Shown: piece after piece, positions 12,478 through 25,297 of the stretch | How the letters are laid out: every line of letters begins with the position of its first letter | Position numbering within the stretch: the first letter of the stretch is position 1 | Source of the DNA: Niebla homalea | Lineage: Eukaryota; Ascomycota; Lecanoromycetes; Lecanorales; Ramalinaceae | Assembly: GCA_019925105.1 (NCBI GenBank) | Contig: JAHGAU010000013.1 | Coordinates: 186,001-250,000, forward strand | Reading direction: 5' to 3' | Length of the DNA stretch: 64,000 nt | The notes under the pieces: model-generated | The model's database searches: none | What the model was told of the DNA's origin: nothing | What the model saw: only the letters and a program-made list of their open reading frames with translations | Program-made: the position numbers and the translations under genes

Positions 12478-15400
12478 CTTTTAGCCAAAAGTTTTTACGG
12501 GTTTTAAATATGATTTATAAAGTGGTTCCTAAAAGGACCTTAATTAATTAATATAATCCATCGAAAATAAGGCCTTTTCCCGATTAAATAGGAAAGATAG
12601 GGACCCAATAGATTACTTAATAACCGGGAACCCGGTTTCAGATAATTGTTATAGGGGATATAAGGATTACCTTACCCGTTAACGTTATTATAAATTAAAA
12701 AGTATTACCTTAAAGGAATTAATTAAACGTACTTTATACTTTATAAAGACTTATATTTATTTTATTTTTTAATCCGTATTATTTAAAAGATTTAAGGAAT
12801 TCTTAAAGTAATTAAATCTTTTACGTTAAGAATAAAACGTTAATATATAATATTATAAGGACGTAAATAATAAAGTATAAGTCCTTTAAATAGAATTAAA
12901 CGATATTAAGAGGAATTTATAATTAAAGATTAATTAAATTACCCGTTTATAATAATAAAATTTCTTAAATTCTTTATTCTTAAAGGATTTAAATTATATT
13001 TAAATGTTAAAAAATTGAACCGTAAATTAAAAGGCCGGAACATTAATCTTATTATTAAGCTTAGAAATTTTTAACGGAATAATTTAACCCTTTTACTTTA
13101 TTAATTTACGGCTTCCTTAACCTTTTACGAAAAGTTTAAGTCGATTAAAATTAAAAACCCGGAACCCTTTATAGGGAAAAATTATAATTAATATTATTTC
13201 TTTAAACGCCGTATTATTATTAAACTCCGTATTAATAAGGATTAATATTTAATTACTTAAATTTAAGTTAATTATATTTTAATACTTTTAAGTTTAAAAG
13301 TTTTTAAGTAATTAAAGACGGAATACGATAATAATATTTTATTAAGTTTTTAAACCCTTAAGGAATTTTAAACTTTTTTAAATTAAATCTTTAAAAATAT
13401 TAATTAAAAAAGATTAAATTAATAATTTTTAAGCTTTAAGGATATTTAATAAGGATAAATTTATAACGTTTTACCTTAATTTTACCCGTTTAATTAAGGG
13501 TTTTAAGTATATAAATCTCGAAAAAAACCTGAAAATTATAATCCGTGAATTAATTACCCGATTCTTTACCCGGTTTTATAAAAATCTTCTTTAAGGAAGC
13601 TATAATTTAAATAACCTAAAAAAGACCTGGGTATATTTAACAAGGATAGACCGTTTTTAACGTTCGGAATATTATCGTTAACGAAAAACCTTTAAACTTA
13701 ATAAAGCCCTTATTAAGGAAATTAAGGAGATTACGAGAACCCATATTACTTCCTTTAAACCTTTTAGTAAAATAAAAGGTTTTAAAGGTTCCGGGTTCCG
13801 ATAAATTATTCCCATTATTATAAAATTAACTCCCCCTCCGGACATTAAATACTTTATTTATTAAGGGAATTATTTTTAAGTTAATTACCTTAACAGTTAA
13901 CGTAATTAAAATAATATTCGGAAGTATTCCGTTTAAATTTATTATATTGCTTTTAACTTAAATAAAGTATTTACTTATAATTAAGGCGGTTAGATCTTTT
14001 ATGCTTTTAAAGATACTTTATTTAATAATTTGGACGGACTATTAATAAAGAATTAAACTTTATAAAAGTTATTATAAAAAATAAAAATATATATTACTTT
14101 CAAATTTTAATAATTAAATATACCAATAATATTAAAAACCTTTTTAACGTTTAAAATAATAAACCTTAAATTATTAATAGGTTTATAAGTTACGGAAATT
14201 AATATTTTCCTTTATTTTTCTTAATTAATTTAAGCGTTATTGATTATTATTTTATTAATAAATAAATTATTTTATAAGTTTATATAATACTTTAAATTTC
14301 TCCTTTAGCCCTTTTCCGATTTAAGTTTATTTAAAATTATAAAAGTAAATATTTACGGCCGATTATTTATATAATTTATCCCCGGATAACTATAAAAGGT
14401 TACTCGGAAAGCCAGTTCTTTATATTTATTACCCGGCTTAAGATATATAATATAATCCTTAAAAAACCTTAAATAAAATAATATTGCGTATTTACTTACC
14501 TTATAATTAATAAAATCTTCTTTATATTAAATTAATATAATTATAACGGGACCGATTATTAAAACGTAAAGTTTATTCCGGAGTTTCTTTAAATTATAAC
14601 CTTAACTTATTAAACCTTAAATATATTCTTAAAAAGTAAAAGATTAAAGTTATTAAAACCTTAAGAAAAGAAAAAAAAAACCATTAAATAATCTTCCCCT
14701 CCCAGAGCTTATCGAGGAAAAGAAGCCCTTTTTAATTAAAATTATTAATATAATGGCCTTCTATATTATTATAAAGATTTAAAAGGAAAAAGGGACTTAA
14801 ACCTTTTATACTTTAATAACGGATTTAATTAATTACCTGGATTTCCTTAATAATACTTTAATTAATATCTCCGTTATAATAACTTATAAGGATAAATTTA
14901 CGGAGGAAATAACCCTTATAAATAAAATTACGGTTAAGCTTCCAGCGGAATATTACGATTTTAAGGATATTTTTAATCGCGTAATAATAAATAAGCTACC
15001 CTTATATTAAGATTATAATTATAAAATTAATTTAATTTCGGAAGGGATTCCTTCCGGAGTTATATTTATCCGCTTTTAAGCTATAAGCTTTAAAAATTAA
15101 AGGAGTATATTATTGAGAACTTAAAAAAAGGATTTATTAAGCCTAATAAAGGTTTTTATAAATCCCTTATCCTTTTTGCTTTTAAGTTTAATGGCGACTT
15201 ACGATTATACGTAAATTACTATAATATTAACGTTATTATTAAGAAAAATCGATACCTTATTCCCTTAATAAAAGAGGTATTATTTTAAGTTACCGGTTAT
15301 AAATAGATTACCCGCTTAGATATTATTACGGCCTTTAATAAGCTTTATATATATTTAAAGAGTAAAAACTTTATAATATTTATTATTTCGTTAAGCGCCT

Positions 15401-17900
15401 TTAAATATAAAGTTATATTTTTCAATTTAAATAATAACTTTATTTTATATTAATAATATATAAATAAGGTTTTATTTAATTACTTAAATATCTTTATTTA
15501 AGTTTACTTAAATAATATTATTATTTACAACGTTATTAAAAAAGAATATTTAATATATACGTTTAATATTAAAACGTTTACGTAACGTTAACCTATAAGT
15601 AAATATCCGGAAGTATAAATTCGGAGTTTAATAAATTAAGTTTTTAAGTTTTATCCTTATTATTAGTAAGTTAAAAGTAAACCTTAATAAAATAAATAAA
15701 ATTAAGGATTAATTAATTCTTATTAACTTAAAAGTTTTTTAAAGATTTATTAACTTTTATAATTTCTATTAAAGATTTATTCTTTAATTCTTTAAAATAA
15801 TAAAATCTTTTTTAAAGCTTATTAAAAAGGAAACCTTATTTATATAATCCCCGGAATATTAAAAGGTTTATATAATACTTAAAGAAACTCTTATTATAGC
15901 CTCCGTATTAACCTATTATAATCCCAATAAAGAAACGATCCTTAAGATTAACTTTTCGGATTATATTTCCGGCGGTATTCTTTTTAGTATAATAAGGCTA
16001 AACAGTTATATTTAATAACTTATTATTTTAAGAGTATATTATTAATTAAGTATAATTATAATATTTATAATAAAAAGCTTTTTATTATTATTAAGTACTT
16101 AAAGAATTAATAGTTTAAACCAAAAATAATAAAAAAGCCTTTCCATATTTTTAATAATAATTAGGTTTTAAAGTACTTTATTAAGAATTAAAAGTTTATA
16201 AAATATTAAGTAAAATACCTTAATATTTTTTCCGAGTTTAATTTTAAGGTTATTTACCGCCTGGGTAAATAAAATAATAAGGTTAACGTTTTTATTCGGA
16301 TATTTAATTATTAACCTTAAAGTAATAACGATAATAAGGTTAAAGATTAATTTTAAACCGTTTTATTCCTTAAACGCCTTGAGGTCTTAACCTTAAATAA
16401 AGGGAAAGAAATACCGGTATTAACTTATTTAATCTTTAAAGAACTCGGATTTTATAAATAAGTCCGTAAAGTTAATTATACCGATAAGGGCAATGGAATT
16501 TAGAAAAGCAATTACGGAGGATAAATTATTTAATTTTAAAAGTATATTTTTAATCCGTATTAAGGTTCGGTTTAATATCCTTATTAATAAAGGTAAATTA
16601 TAAGTATTAACGCCGCTTATTATTAAGGTTTTAAAATATATTTATAATAAATAAATTAATTATTATCCCGGCCGGGATCGTATAATTAAATTTATTTCCC
16701 GGTATTTCTTTTAATCTATTTTATAAGACGATATTAATCGTTATATCTTAAATTACGATATTTATTTTCAGTTTAAGGCCTTATAATAAAAGCCCGTAAA
16801 ATTATTTTATTAATTAGAAATCCCGGAATAAAGATAAATTAATTTTTCGGTTAACTTTATTATCGGATTACTTTTATTTCTACCGTAATTTATATATTAT
16901 TCAAAGGCCGATATTATATCTTTTATTACGTTAAAAAAAAGATTTCCGTTAAAAAGATAATTTAATTTTTTATTAAAGAAGTATTTAAATATTATGGCCT
17001 TCCGGATAATATTATTTTTAATCGCGGCTTATAATTTATTAATAAACTATAGCGCTTTTTACTATATTAATTTAAAATCGACTTTTAAACCTTAATTCCT
17101 TATTACGTTAAAAATAATAATTAAATTAAAAGAATAAATTAAGAAATAAAATAAGGACTCTGGATTTACGTAAATTACTTATAAAACGATTAAATATAAT
17201 AATTATTTATAATAGAATTTACGGATAATAATAACTTGAATTAATCGATTAAAATAATACCTTTTTACCTTAATAATGGCTTTTACCCAAGGATATTATT
17301 TAAGCTTAATAATATTAAATATATTACCGCCCGTAAATAACTTTAAATTAAGAAAGTTACCAATATTAAATAATATATTTAAGTAAATTAACCGTTAACG
17401 TTAAAACGTAAAGTGTAAAATAAGCAATAAAATTTATATAAATGTTAATATTTAATAATTAATTAACTTAATAAAAACTTAAATTATAAACGCTTAAATC
17501 CTTATATTATCTTTAAATAATATTAATTTTTTTTATAAATTAAACGTTTTAAATACTTTCCGGGTTTATTTTACCTTTTATATAAGTAACTTAACCCGTA
17601 TTCCGATCGAAAAGAAATTACCTTTATTAAGATAAATTAATTTACGTTTTAAATCCGTTATTATAAATAAAAAGGGTATTAAAGAATAAAAGCTTAAAGA
17701 AATTATTAATTCTTAATATACCGGCCAAAAGCAGAAACTATAATATAAAATTAAATAAGTAAACTTACCCCCGGATAATACCTAGTATTACGTTAATATT
17801 AAAGAATTCCTTTATACTTAAAGATTAATTAAAGTTTTTTATAAAAAGTACTTAAATAAGCCCGGATTACGGCCCGGAGATTTAAACGATATAATAATAT
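12478..17900 (+). pseudogene. E2 Gypsy gag-pol remnant
   Basis: Gag should occupy the first 1.5-2 kb. From about 15080 the reverse transcriptase is clear: a string KKGFIKPNKG (family KKGFIRPSKS), then LxDIITAFNKL, and at 15502-15528 VYLNNIIIY, the YLDDI(L/I)IY catalytic box with Asp-to-Asn RIP changes. RNase H begins near 15945 (INFSDYISGGILFS, family TDASDYxxGGxLSQ) and ends with YRPGKQNNKVN at about 16255-16290. Integrase follows at 16800-17150, including a GLPDNI block and an NQTERIN block near 17115. This is the standard Gypsy order. I did not find a chromodomain. Domain limits are approximate. Confidence 0.85.
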
Positions 17901-18526
17901 TTCAAATAGCCTTTAAGGGCTACCCTGAATATCCAGGGTAAATAATAACCTTTCTGGGCATAAAACTTAATATTATAAGCTGTATATTATGTCTTTATTG
18001 GGCTTAAGGGCCCTTTAAAATAACCTTATAGCTTTTTAAAGCCATTAAAATAATTATTATTAATATTACTTACCTATATAGACTATATGCCCCTTTATTA
18101 ATATAAATTTGGTATATAAGGTAAGGAAATTAGAAAAATATTTTAAAAGGGGGGTAAATCATAAAAAACGATACCTGCCCCGGAACCCCCCGGATAAAAT
18201 CACGTTTTAAGGCTTATTACGGGGGTTACCGCCACGATTTTACCCCCGTATACTTATATTAGCTATCCGGCTACCGTTATAATATTACCTTTATTATTCT
18301 TATATTATTTACTTAATTAATTAATAACGGGTAAGCTAAGTAATTTACGATTTTTACGTTATTTACCCGGTTAATTAATAACGGGTAAGTTAAATAATAA
18401 CTTAACCTTACTTTAATTACCCGGCCAATCAATAACGGGTAAGAAAGGTAATTTTAAGTTTAAAATCTTTTTCCTTTTTAGCGTGCTTATAGGCTTAAGG
18501 GCGAGCCTTTCTTAGGGGGGGGGTAA
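17901..18526 (+). other. E2 3' noncoding region with tandem repeat and polypurine tract
   Basis: No coding motif is visible. Three copies of a unit ending AATAACGGGTAAG lie at 18323, 18377 and 18431, an exact 54-bp period. A G/C-rich patch with CCCCC and GGGGG runs lies at 18170-18250. A polypurine tract, TTAGGGGGGGGGTAA (18512-18526), directly precedes the 3' LTR. Confidence 0.75.
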
Positions 18527-18741
18527 TATCAGGGTTTAGGGGTATTAATAGTTAAGGTATAGGCCCTACCGGGCCTACCCCGGGCCAAGCCCGGGGTTAG
18601 CCCGGTACAAGGAGTGTTACCGACTGGGTATATCAGGGCCTTCGGCCCCTTCACTCTTATACTTCTGTACTTTAGTATCTTTAGTTATACGCAATACATC
18701 CTTTGCCTTCCAACCACCCCAGAGGGGCTTGCACTCTAACA
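18527..18741 (+). repeat. E2 3' LTR (215 bp)
   Basis: It has the same length as the 5' LTR. Its last 100 bases keep unmutated CpA/TpG (for example GCAATACATCCTTTGCC), while the first part shows scattered RIP. It ends GCACTCTAACA and is followed by the AAAAA target duplication. Confidence 0.93.
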
Positions 18742-18746
18742 AAAAA

Positions 18747-21450
18747 TACTTAATTAATTAAGGGTTACTTAAAAAAAAAGGAAAAAATTATTAAGAAGGT
18801 TAAATAAATATACTTTTAATTTACGGTATATAACTTAACGGTTTTACTTCGTAATATTTTAAAGTTAATAAAATATATATTAAGGAATAAAGTAAAAAAT
18901 TTAAGTTTATCCTTAAATTCCCGCCTTTTAAAAGACTTATTAATATATTAATTAATACCTTTAACGGTAAGATTAAGGTCCTTAAAAAAGTATTTTTCCC
19001 TTTTTTATTAAAAGCTAATTTAAATAATATCGACAACGTTATATATTATGATTTTATATTAATAAATAAAATAACAATATAAAATATAATAATTAAAACG
19101 ATTAATAAACTAAAGAAAAATAAAGCTTTAAAATTAAATAAGATTCTTAATAAATTCTTATTAATAATAACCTTATTATTTAAAAGGATTTTTATTTATC
19201 TTTTTTAAGTATACTTTAACCTTAATTATTATTTACGTAAGTTTAAAGAAATAAAAGTAATTATCTTTAAGAAGTTTATTAAACCAGATTTCTTTAAAGT
19301 AAAGTCTTATAAACTTATTATACTTTTTTATACGTTAAAGGAAACCTTAAAAACGGTAATAATAAAGATCCTTAACGATTATATAGAAAATTAGGGACTT
19401 CTCCTTAATTAATAAATAGGAATAAAAAGAGATTAATTAATAGAAATAGCCCTTAAAGGACTAATTAACGGCATATATACGGTATAAGGTTATAGGAAGA
19501 AATATATTATAAGTCTTTTTACTTTTAATATTATAAATACCTTTAATAAAATAAATTATTAAAGGTTATTATATAACTTAAGGAAGAAAAGGATATTACT
19601 TTTTTTAATTAAATAAATAAAAAGTTTTTTAAGCGATTAAGTTATATTAATTAACCTAAGATAAAAGATAAGCTTAATAAAATCTATTATAATAGGGATT
19701 CCTTAAGGATTACTTATTTTTTTTATATTATTCTTATTTTTTAATAATTTATTAATTAAAAAGCTTATTAAATTAAAATAAAAGGTTTAAGTTATAAACT
19801 TTATTAACGACGTTTACCTTTTAGTTTATAATACCTTTATATATATAAATTATTTAGAATTAAAATAGGTTTATAAAGTCTATTTTTAATAAGCGAGAAT
19901 TTATAGGCTTTAATTTATACCGTATAAATATAAGCTTATTTATATAATTAAAAATTTAAAATTATATAATATAATAATTATAATAAACTTAAATAAAATT
20001 ACGGTAAAGCCGGATATTAATATTAAAGTTTTTAATCTTTAAATAAATAAAAAACTTAATTAAAAGGATTATATAAGAAAGGTTTAAAAGAAAATAACTT
20101 TATAGGAAAAAAACTTTATTTATCTCGCCGTATCGATATAAGGAGTTATATTATAAAAAACCCGGACTATTTATTAAGCCGTAATAAAGTTAATTATAAT
20201 ATACATTATAGTTATTTAATATATACTTAAAGGTATTTTAGGATATAAGAAAAAAATTTATTTAAATATTATAAAAAGTCTAAAACCGGTATTTAAAAAT
20301 TATTAATAATACTTATAAAGTAACTTTTATCCTAATATTAAAGTTTACAATCTTTATATTATTAATTCAAATTTTATTAAATTAAAAAATTACTTAAGTA
20401 AGGTTAAAGAAATATATATACCTAATTATAATAATAGGAAATAAACGGATCCCTTAAAATCTTAATAAGCCTTAAGTTAAAAAGAATAAATTAAAAATAC
20501 TTATCCCCTTTCCTATTAAGACGAAATAGGAATAAGTTAAAAAAGAGATTAATTTTATTAATATTTTAAAAAGTTAATTTAAATATATATAAACTTTTAT
20601 TAAACGTAAAAGAAATTAAGATTAAAAGGATTTAAAGAATAAAAACTATAATAATCGTTTTATAAGCTATAATAAAATAAATTAAACGTTAACGGAAATA
20701 TAAGGATTTTATATTTTAAGGTCGTTATTATTTAATTTTTAACGATAAAAAAATAATTAATAAGTATTTCTGCCGTTATAATATTATAAAAAAGGGTAAT
20801 AACGTATTAATAATTTAACTCCGGACGGGTAAAAACGGTTTAATTTACTTTTTATTTATTATATATACCGGAAATCGGATAAACGTTAAATATAAATATA
20901 AATAAAGAAAGTAGGACGTTATATATATTTTTATTACTTATTTTTTATTTATAGAAATTAAATTAAAATTTATAATAAAAGTTAATACTTATAATTACCG
21001 TTAAATACTATTTATAAAGCGAAATATTCAGGTAATTATTAAATTTATAATGTTTAACGGATTATTATTATAGTTTAATTTCGTTATAAAGATAAATAAA
21101 GTTATTAAAAATTTTACGGAGAAAACTTATTATTAATTAAACAGAAAAAAGAAAAACGGAAACCGATTATATTAATTATATAAACCGGAAAGTATTTTTT
21201 ATAGCCGTAAAAATATAATAATAAACGCTTATTAAAAATCTTTAAAGGAATTAACGGTAATAATAATATAAGAAAAATATATAAAGCGTATAAATATTAA
21301 TAAAAATATTTAAAGGTATTATATAAAGTTAAAGTAATATAAATATATAAAAAAACGGAAGAATAATAAATTTAAGGGTAGCCCTTATAAGGATACGGTT
21401 ATAATATTATAAATTTTCTTAAAGGAGTTAAAATATAAGAAATATATAAA
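18747..21450 (+). pseudogene. LINE A ORF2, reverse transcriptase part
   Basis: It continues the frame broken at 5941. RT boxes survive: GIPxGLxIFFILFLFFNNLLI at 19694-19760 (family GIPQGSPxSPILFLFxN) and FINDVYLLVY near 19799-19825 (family FVDDVxLLxx, the catalytic box). The last part, roughly 20150-21450, would hold the RNase H and C-terminal region known from Tad1 elements, but I could not fix their motifs. Many RIP stops. Confidence 0.8.
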
Positions 21451-21649
21451 TAAATTATTACTTTTTAAACGGCCGTTAATATCTTTTACCTTAAGGGATA
21501 AAGGGTAAAGGCCTAATAAACGCCGGTTCTTACCTTAACGTTATAAGTATCAGGTTTTTACGGTTATTAATAAGGTTAAAAGGCCGCGTATTAAGGAACG
21601 CCGGAATTAGCTTAATTAGATCCGTAATATGAGTCAATCAATCAATCAA
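21451..21649 (+). repeat. LINE A 3' end and (TCAA)n tail
   Basis: The 3' end is more G/C-rich than the body (AAGGCCGCGTATTAAGGAAC) and is shared with 34120-34280, 35273-35460 (minus), 41640-41807 and 55593-55780 (minus). It ends in a TCAATCAATCAATCAA-type tail, the likely mark of target-primed reverse transcription. Confidence 0.85.
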
Positions 21650-21664
21650 TATAAAAAGCTTATA

Positions 21665-24600
21665 ATAAGGAGGTTTAAGCGGTTATTTAATAATTAAACG
21701 TTTTAATATAAACTTATAAGGATATGTTAAAAAGGAATAATAAAAAGATTTTTAACGAAACCCGGGAGAGACCTATTTATTAATATTATACTTAAAAAAA
21801 GCGTAATAATAAATATATTAAAAATAAATATTGGGATTTTTACCTTAAAAAGAAACTTATAAAGTTCTATATTAAGAAGCTTAAGATTATTAAAAAGATT
21901 ATTATACTTATAAACCTTTTAATAATAAACTTTTATTTATTAATATATATATAATAATTAATAACGATAATATCCGTTACCTTAATAAATTTATAGAAGT
22001 TAATAATCTTCGATAATAATTATAATTAATATATTTTCTATAAAAAAAGATTTTTTTAAAGGGAATTAAAACCTTATTAATTTATATTTTTAAACCTTAA
22101 GTTAATAAAAACGAACTATATAGGAAATATAGGTATTATTTATATAATATATAAAATGGATAATAAACTAATTAAAATAAAATTTACGGATATAATATAT
22201 TCTTTAATAAACTTAATTAACTTTTTATTTAAACATAACTTTTAAATTATAAAATTTTGCTTAATATAATATAAACGATCCGGACGGTATTATATAAATA
22301 AAAAAAGTTTATTTATAATAAATAAAACGGCTTATTTATAATTACCTTATCGGAACTTACCTTTATTATAACGGCGTTTAACATACCCTTAATTATATTT
22401 ACTTAATATATACGTATAGGCTACCTTAAAACTTAAAAACTATTCCAATTAATAAATATATTTACCGGGATAAACCTTAAACGTAAATACCGTAATAATA
22501 ATAAAGTTAAAAACGCTTATTATATATATTATATTACTGGCCGGTTATACTTTTAATTATATAAAAAATATTTTAAGCTTATAAAAATCCATTAAAGTTT
22601 ATTTATATAAACCTTTTAAGAATAATTAATCCTTAAAAATATAATAAAATAATATATTATATAACCTTTTATAATACTAAGACTATAATATTAAAGGTTT
22701 ATTTTTTAATATATAAATTGGATGTAATTTAACGGTTTAAAAAATTTAAAGTTAAATATAAATAACCTCCGGATTAAAAAATTAAACGTTTTTAAGTTAA
22801 CGGTAAAAGTAAATATATATTTAAGGCCTTTTTAAACTATTGAAAATAATATAGGATTATTTTTAAAGTAATAATATATAAAAACTTTAAATAAAATTTA
22901 ATTAATAAAAAAATTAACCAGGAAATTAATAAGAAAATTAAGGTTATATAGGTAATGGGGGGTATACTTAAAAACTTTTAACCAGAGTTAGTTTAAACGG
23001 TAAACTATATAATTATATAAATATCATATATATAACTTAAAGGGGTAATATTATATTAAACTTAATATAATAAAAAACCGGACGTATCTTATATACGGAT
23101 TTTAAGGTTAATTATATACGTAAGAATTATAAATTACCGGGTTAAGTTTAATAATAAATCGGAACTATATATTTTAATGGGTTTTAATAAAAAGATTAAT
23201 AAATACTTTAAAATAATTAATTTACGGGTAAAACGGTTTAATTTTATAATAAAGAACGTATATAATATATATATCGAAAAAAAGGGTAATATTATTAAAT
23301 AACTTAAATTATAAAGAGTTTATTAATTAAATTTAAAAGCTTAAAAAATAAAAAGGTTTTAATAAGACCTTAATTTAAGGGAAAAGTTCGGGAATTACGG
23401 TTTAATTAAGTAGATATTATAAATATAAGCTTTATTTTTATTGAGTAACCAATACGTCCGGTTATAATCTTTATTTAATAATCAGTTTTACCGGATTTTT
23501 TAAGTTTAATAATTAAAGATTTAAAAATTAATTATAATTAAAAATAAAAATAATAAATTAAAAGCTTAATTAAAAATAATCCCGGCCTTATATTTCCGGA
23601 TAAACCGCGAAATATGTTATTAAATTTACTTTTTTTTCCGGCTTTATTAACCCGTAATTAGGATAAATTATTATACTTTTTAACTTTAATATTTTTTATA
23701 ATAATCCCGGAATTTATTAAACTTAAAACCTATAAAAAAGCTATAATAAATAAATATACTTAAATAAATTAGGAATTAACGGAAAATAATAAATATAATT
23801 CCTTTAAAGAAAACGATACTTAAATCTTAATTACGCGGAGTTAAATCCCCGCCGGCGTAATAAGATTATAAAAATAATAACTTTATATCCTTAAACGTAA
23901 AGTTAATAACAATATAATTTATAATAAGGCCCGGTGGGTAATACGTAATTTTAAATAACGTAAAAAGATTAATTATAATAAAACGTTTATTTTAATAATA
24001 AAACCTATAAGTTATAAAGTTCTTTTTACTTTTATAACGGTTAATAATTAAGATTTAAAGTAGATAAATATTAAAATAACGTTTTTTTGTAGTTTTATTA
24101 AAAAAGAAATATTTATCAAATAATTAAAAGGATAAGAAAAAACCGGTAAAGACGGTAAAAAACTTTATTATAAACTTAAAAAAAGCTTATATAAATTAAA
24201 GTAATTACCGTGATTATAATATAATTATTTTTAGGAATTTATAATTATATAAGGTTTTAAATTTATTTATACGGACTATTACGTATTCTTTTATTTTAAA
24301 ACCGGTATAATTATAATTATATATATAGATAACGTCTTAATAATTAATCCGTTTAAATAAAGGATTTAAAACTTAAAGGTTATATTTAATTAAAAATTCT
24401 ATATATTTAACTTAAATTTAATAAGCTATTATTTAAGTATTATTATTATTTAAGATTAATAAAATTAAATAATCTATTTTAATTAAAAAGCTTATATTAA
24501 AGTGTTAATATAAAATTATAGTTAATAAGAAGCTTACCCGACGTATATACTTATATACATCGATTTTAAGCTGGAACCGTTACTTAAGGGTTATTAAGTA

Positions 24601-25119
24601 AAGCCGGAGTTTAAATAATAATATTAATCGGCCGTAAGTTTATTAATATATATTATACTTAATATATAACCGGATATAATTTATACGGTAATAATTATTA
24701 TCTAGTATTTTATAAATCCGTTTTATTAATATTAATTATATATAAAGTAAATTAATCGTTATTTACGGATTGTTATATACTTCCAGTTAATATATAAGGG
24801 TAAACTTAAGGCTCTTAATAAGTATATTAACTCCGATTTTACGGCCGATTTTACCCGTAAATTAACTTTAAGCTATCCTTTTAATATAAGGAATATACCG
24901 ATTTATTAATCTTTAAAAAGGTAACCGATAATAATATTATTTACCTATAAAGTTAAGTATACGGGATAAACGTAAATTATTAAGGAAATTATTTAATTAA
25001 AAAACTTATTAAGATAAATATAACTTAATAAATCTGGATATAATTTATTATTATGATTTATAATAATAATTAAGGGGTTATTATATTAATTAGAAACCCG
25101 GTATATTATATAAAGATAA
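21665..25119 (+). pseudogene. E1 Copia pol remnant, main part
   Basis: This is E1 after LINE A. At 24181-24213 the codons read K-S-L-Y-K-L-K-stop-L-P-stop, which is KSLYGLKQSPR of Copia reverse transcriptases after RIP. The catalytic box follows at 24322-24342 (YIDNVLI, family YVDDxLI). Then come a VGSLIYI...PDI block near 24630-24680, an SLKR*P...KVKYTG block near 24905-24965 (family SKRQxTVALSSTEAEY, RNase H) and an N-N-*-G-V-I-I-L-I-R-N-P block at about 25060-25105 (family DNQGAIxLxxNP). Integrase and protease should lie upstream but were not pinpointed. Element E4 interrupts at 25125. Confidence 0.85.
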
Positions 25120-25124
25120 AATAT

Positions 25125-25297
25125 TGTCAGGGTACTGGAGTAGGTAGGTCTTAGTAATGAATAAATAATAGCTATAAAGGTAGCTATAATATAGGTGGTG
25201 TACGTATGGTAGGTATATGCGCCAAGCCCCCCCGGGAGCTAGTCCTTATGGGGTAAGTAGGCCGAATATGGGAGTAAGGCCACTTGGAACTATAATA
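25125..25297 (-). repeat. E4 3' LTR (left, 173 bp)
   Basis: It is lightly RIP-mutated, with a G/C-rich core (CCCCCCCGGGAGCTAGTCC). It is identical in length to 27253-27425. Confidence 0.88.

Larger units (their letters stand above)
5941..18741 (+). mobile_element. Ty3/Gypsy element E2, split by E3
   Basis: Two 215-bp LTRs (5941-6155 and 18527-18741), TGTCAGGG...CTCTAACA, are flanked by AAAAA on both sides (5936-5940 and 18742-18746). Joining the flanks restores the ORF2 sequence of LINE A as judged by LINE B at 31380-31400. Pol order is RT, RNase H, integrase, which is Gypsy order. Copia element E3 is inserted at 6862. Without E3 the element is about 7.19 kb. It is heavily RIP-mutated. Confidence 0.92.
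3014..21649 (+). mobile_element. Tad1-like LINE A, split by E2
   Basis: It is flanked by a perfect 15-bp target duplication, TATAAAAAGCTTATA (2999-3013 and 21650-21664). It begins 25 nt before the ORF1 start and ends in a (TCAA)n tail at about 21634-21649. Gypsy element E2 sits inside at 5941-18741. Without E2 and its TSD, LINE A is about 5.83 kb, matching LINEs B, C and D. Two frames are recognisable: ORF1 with a zinc-knuckle-like motif, and ORF2 with an apurinic endonuclease and a reverse transcriptase. Variable-length TSD, short tandem tail and domain order fit the Tad1 clade of fungal non-LTR retrotransposons. Confidence 0.9.

Noticed and set aside
18821..19036. 71-codon minus-strand frame
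   Set aside because: It is antisense to LINE A ORF2; the hydrophobic composition follows from A+T richness.
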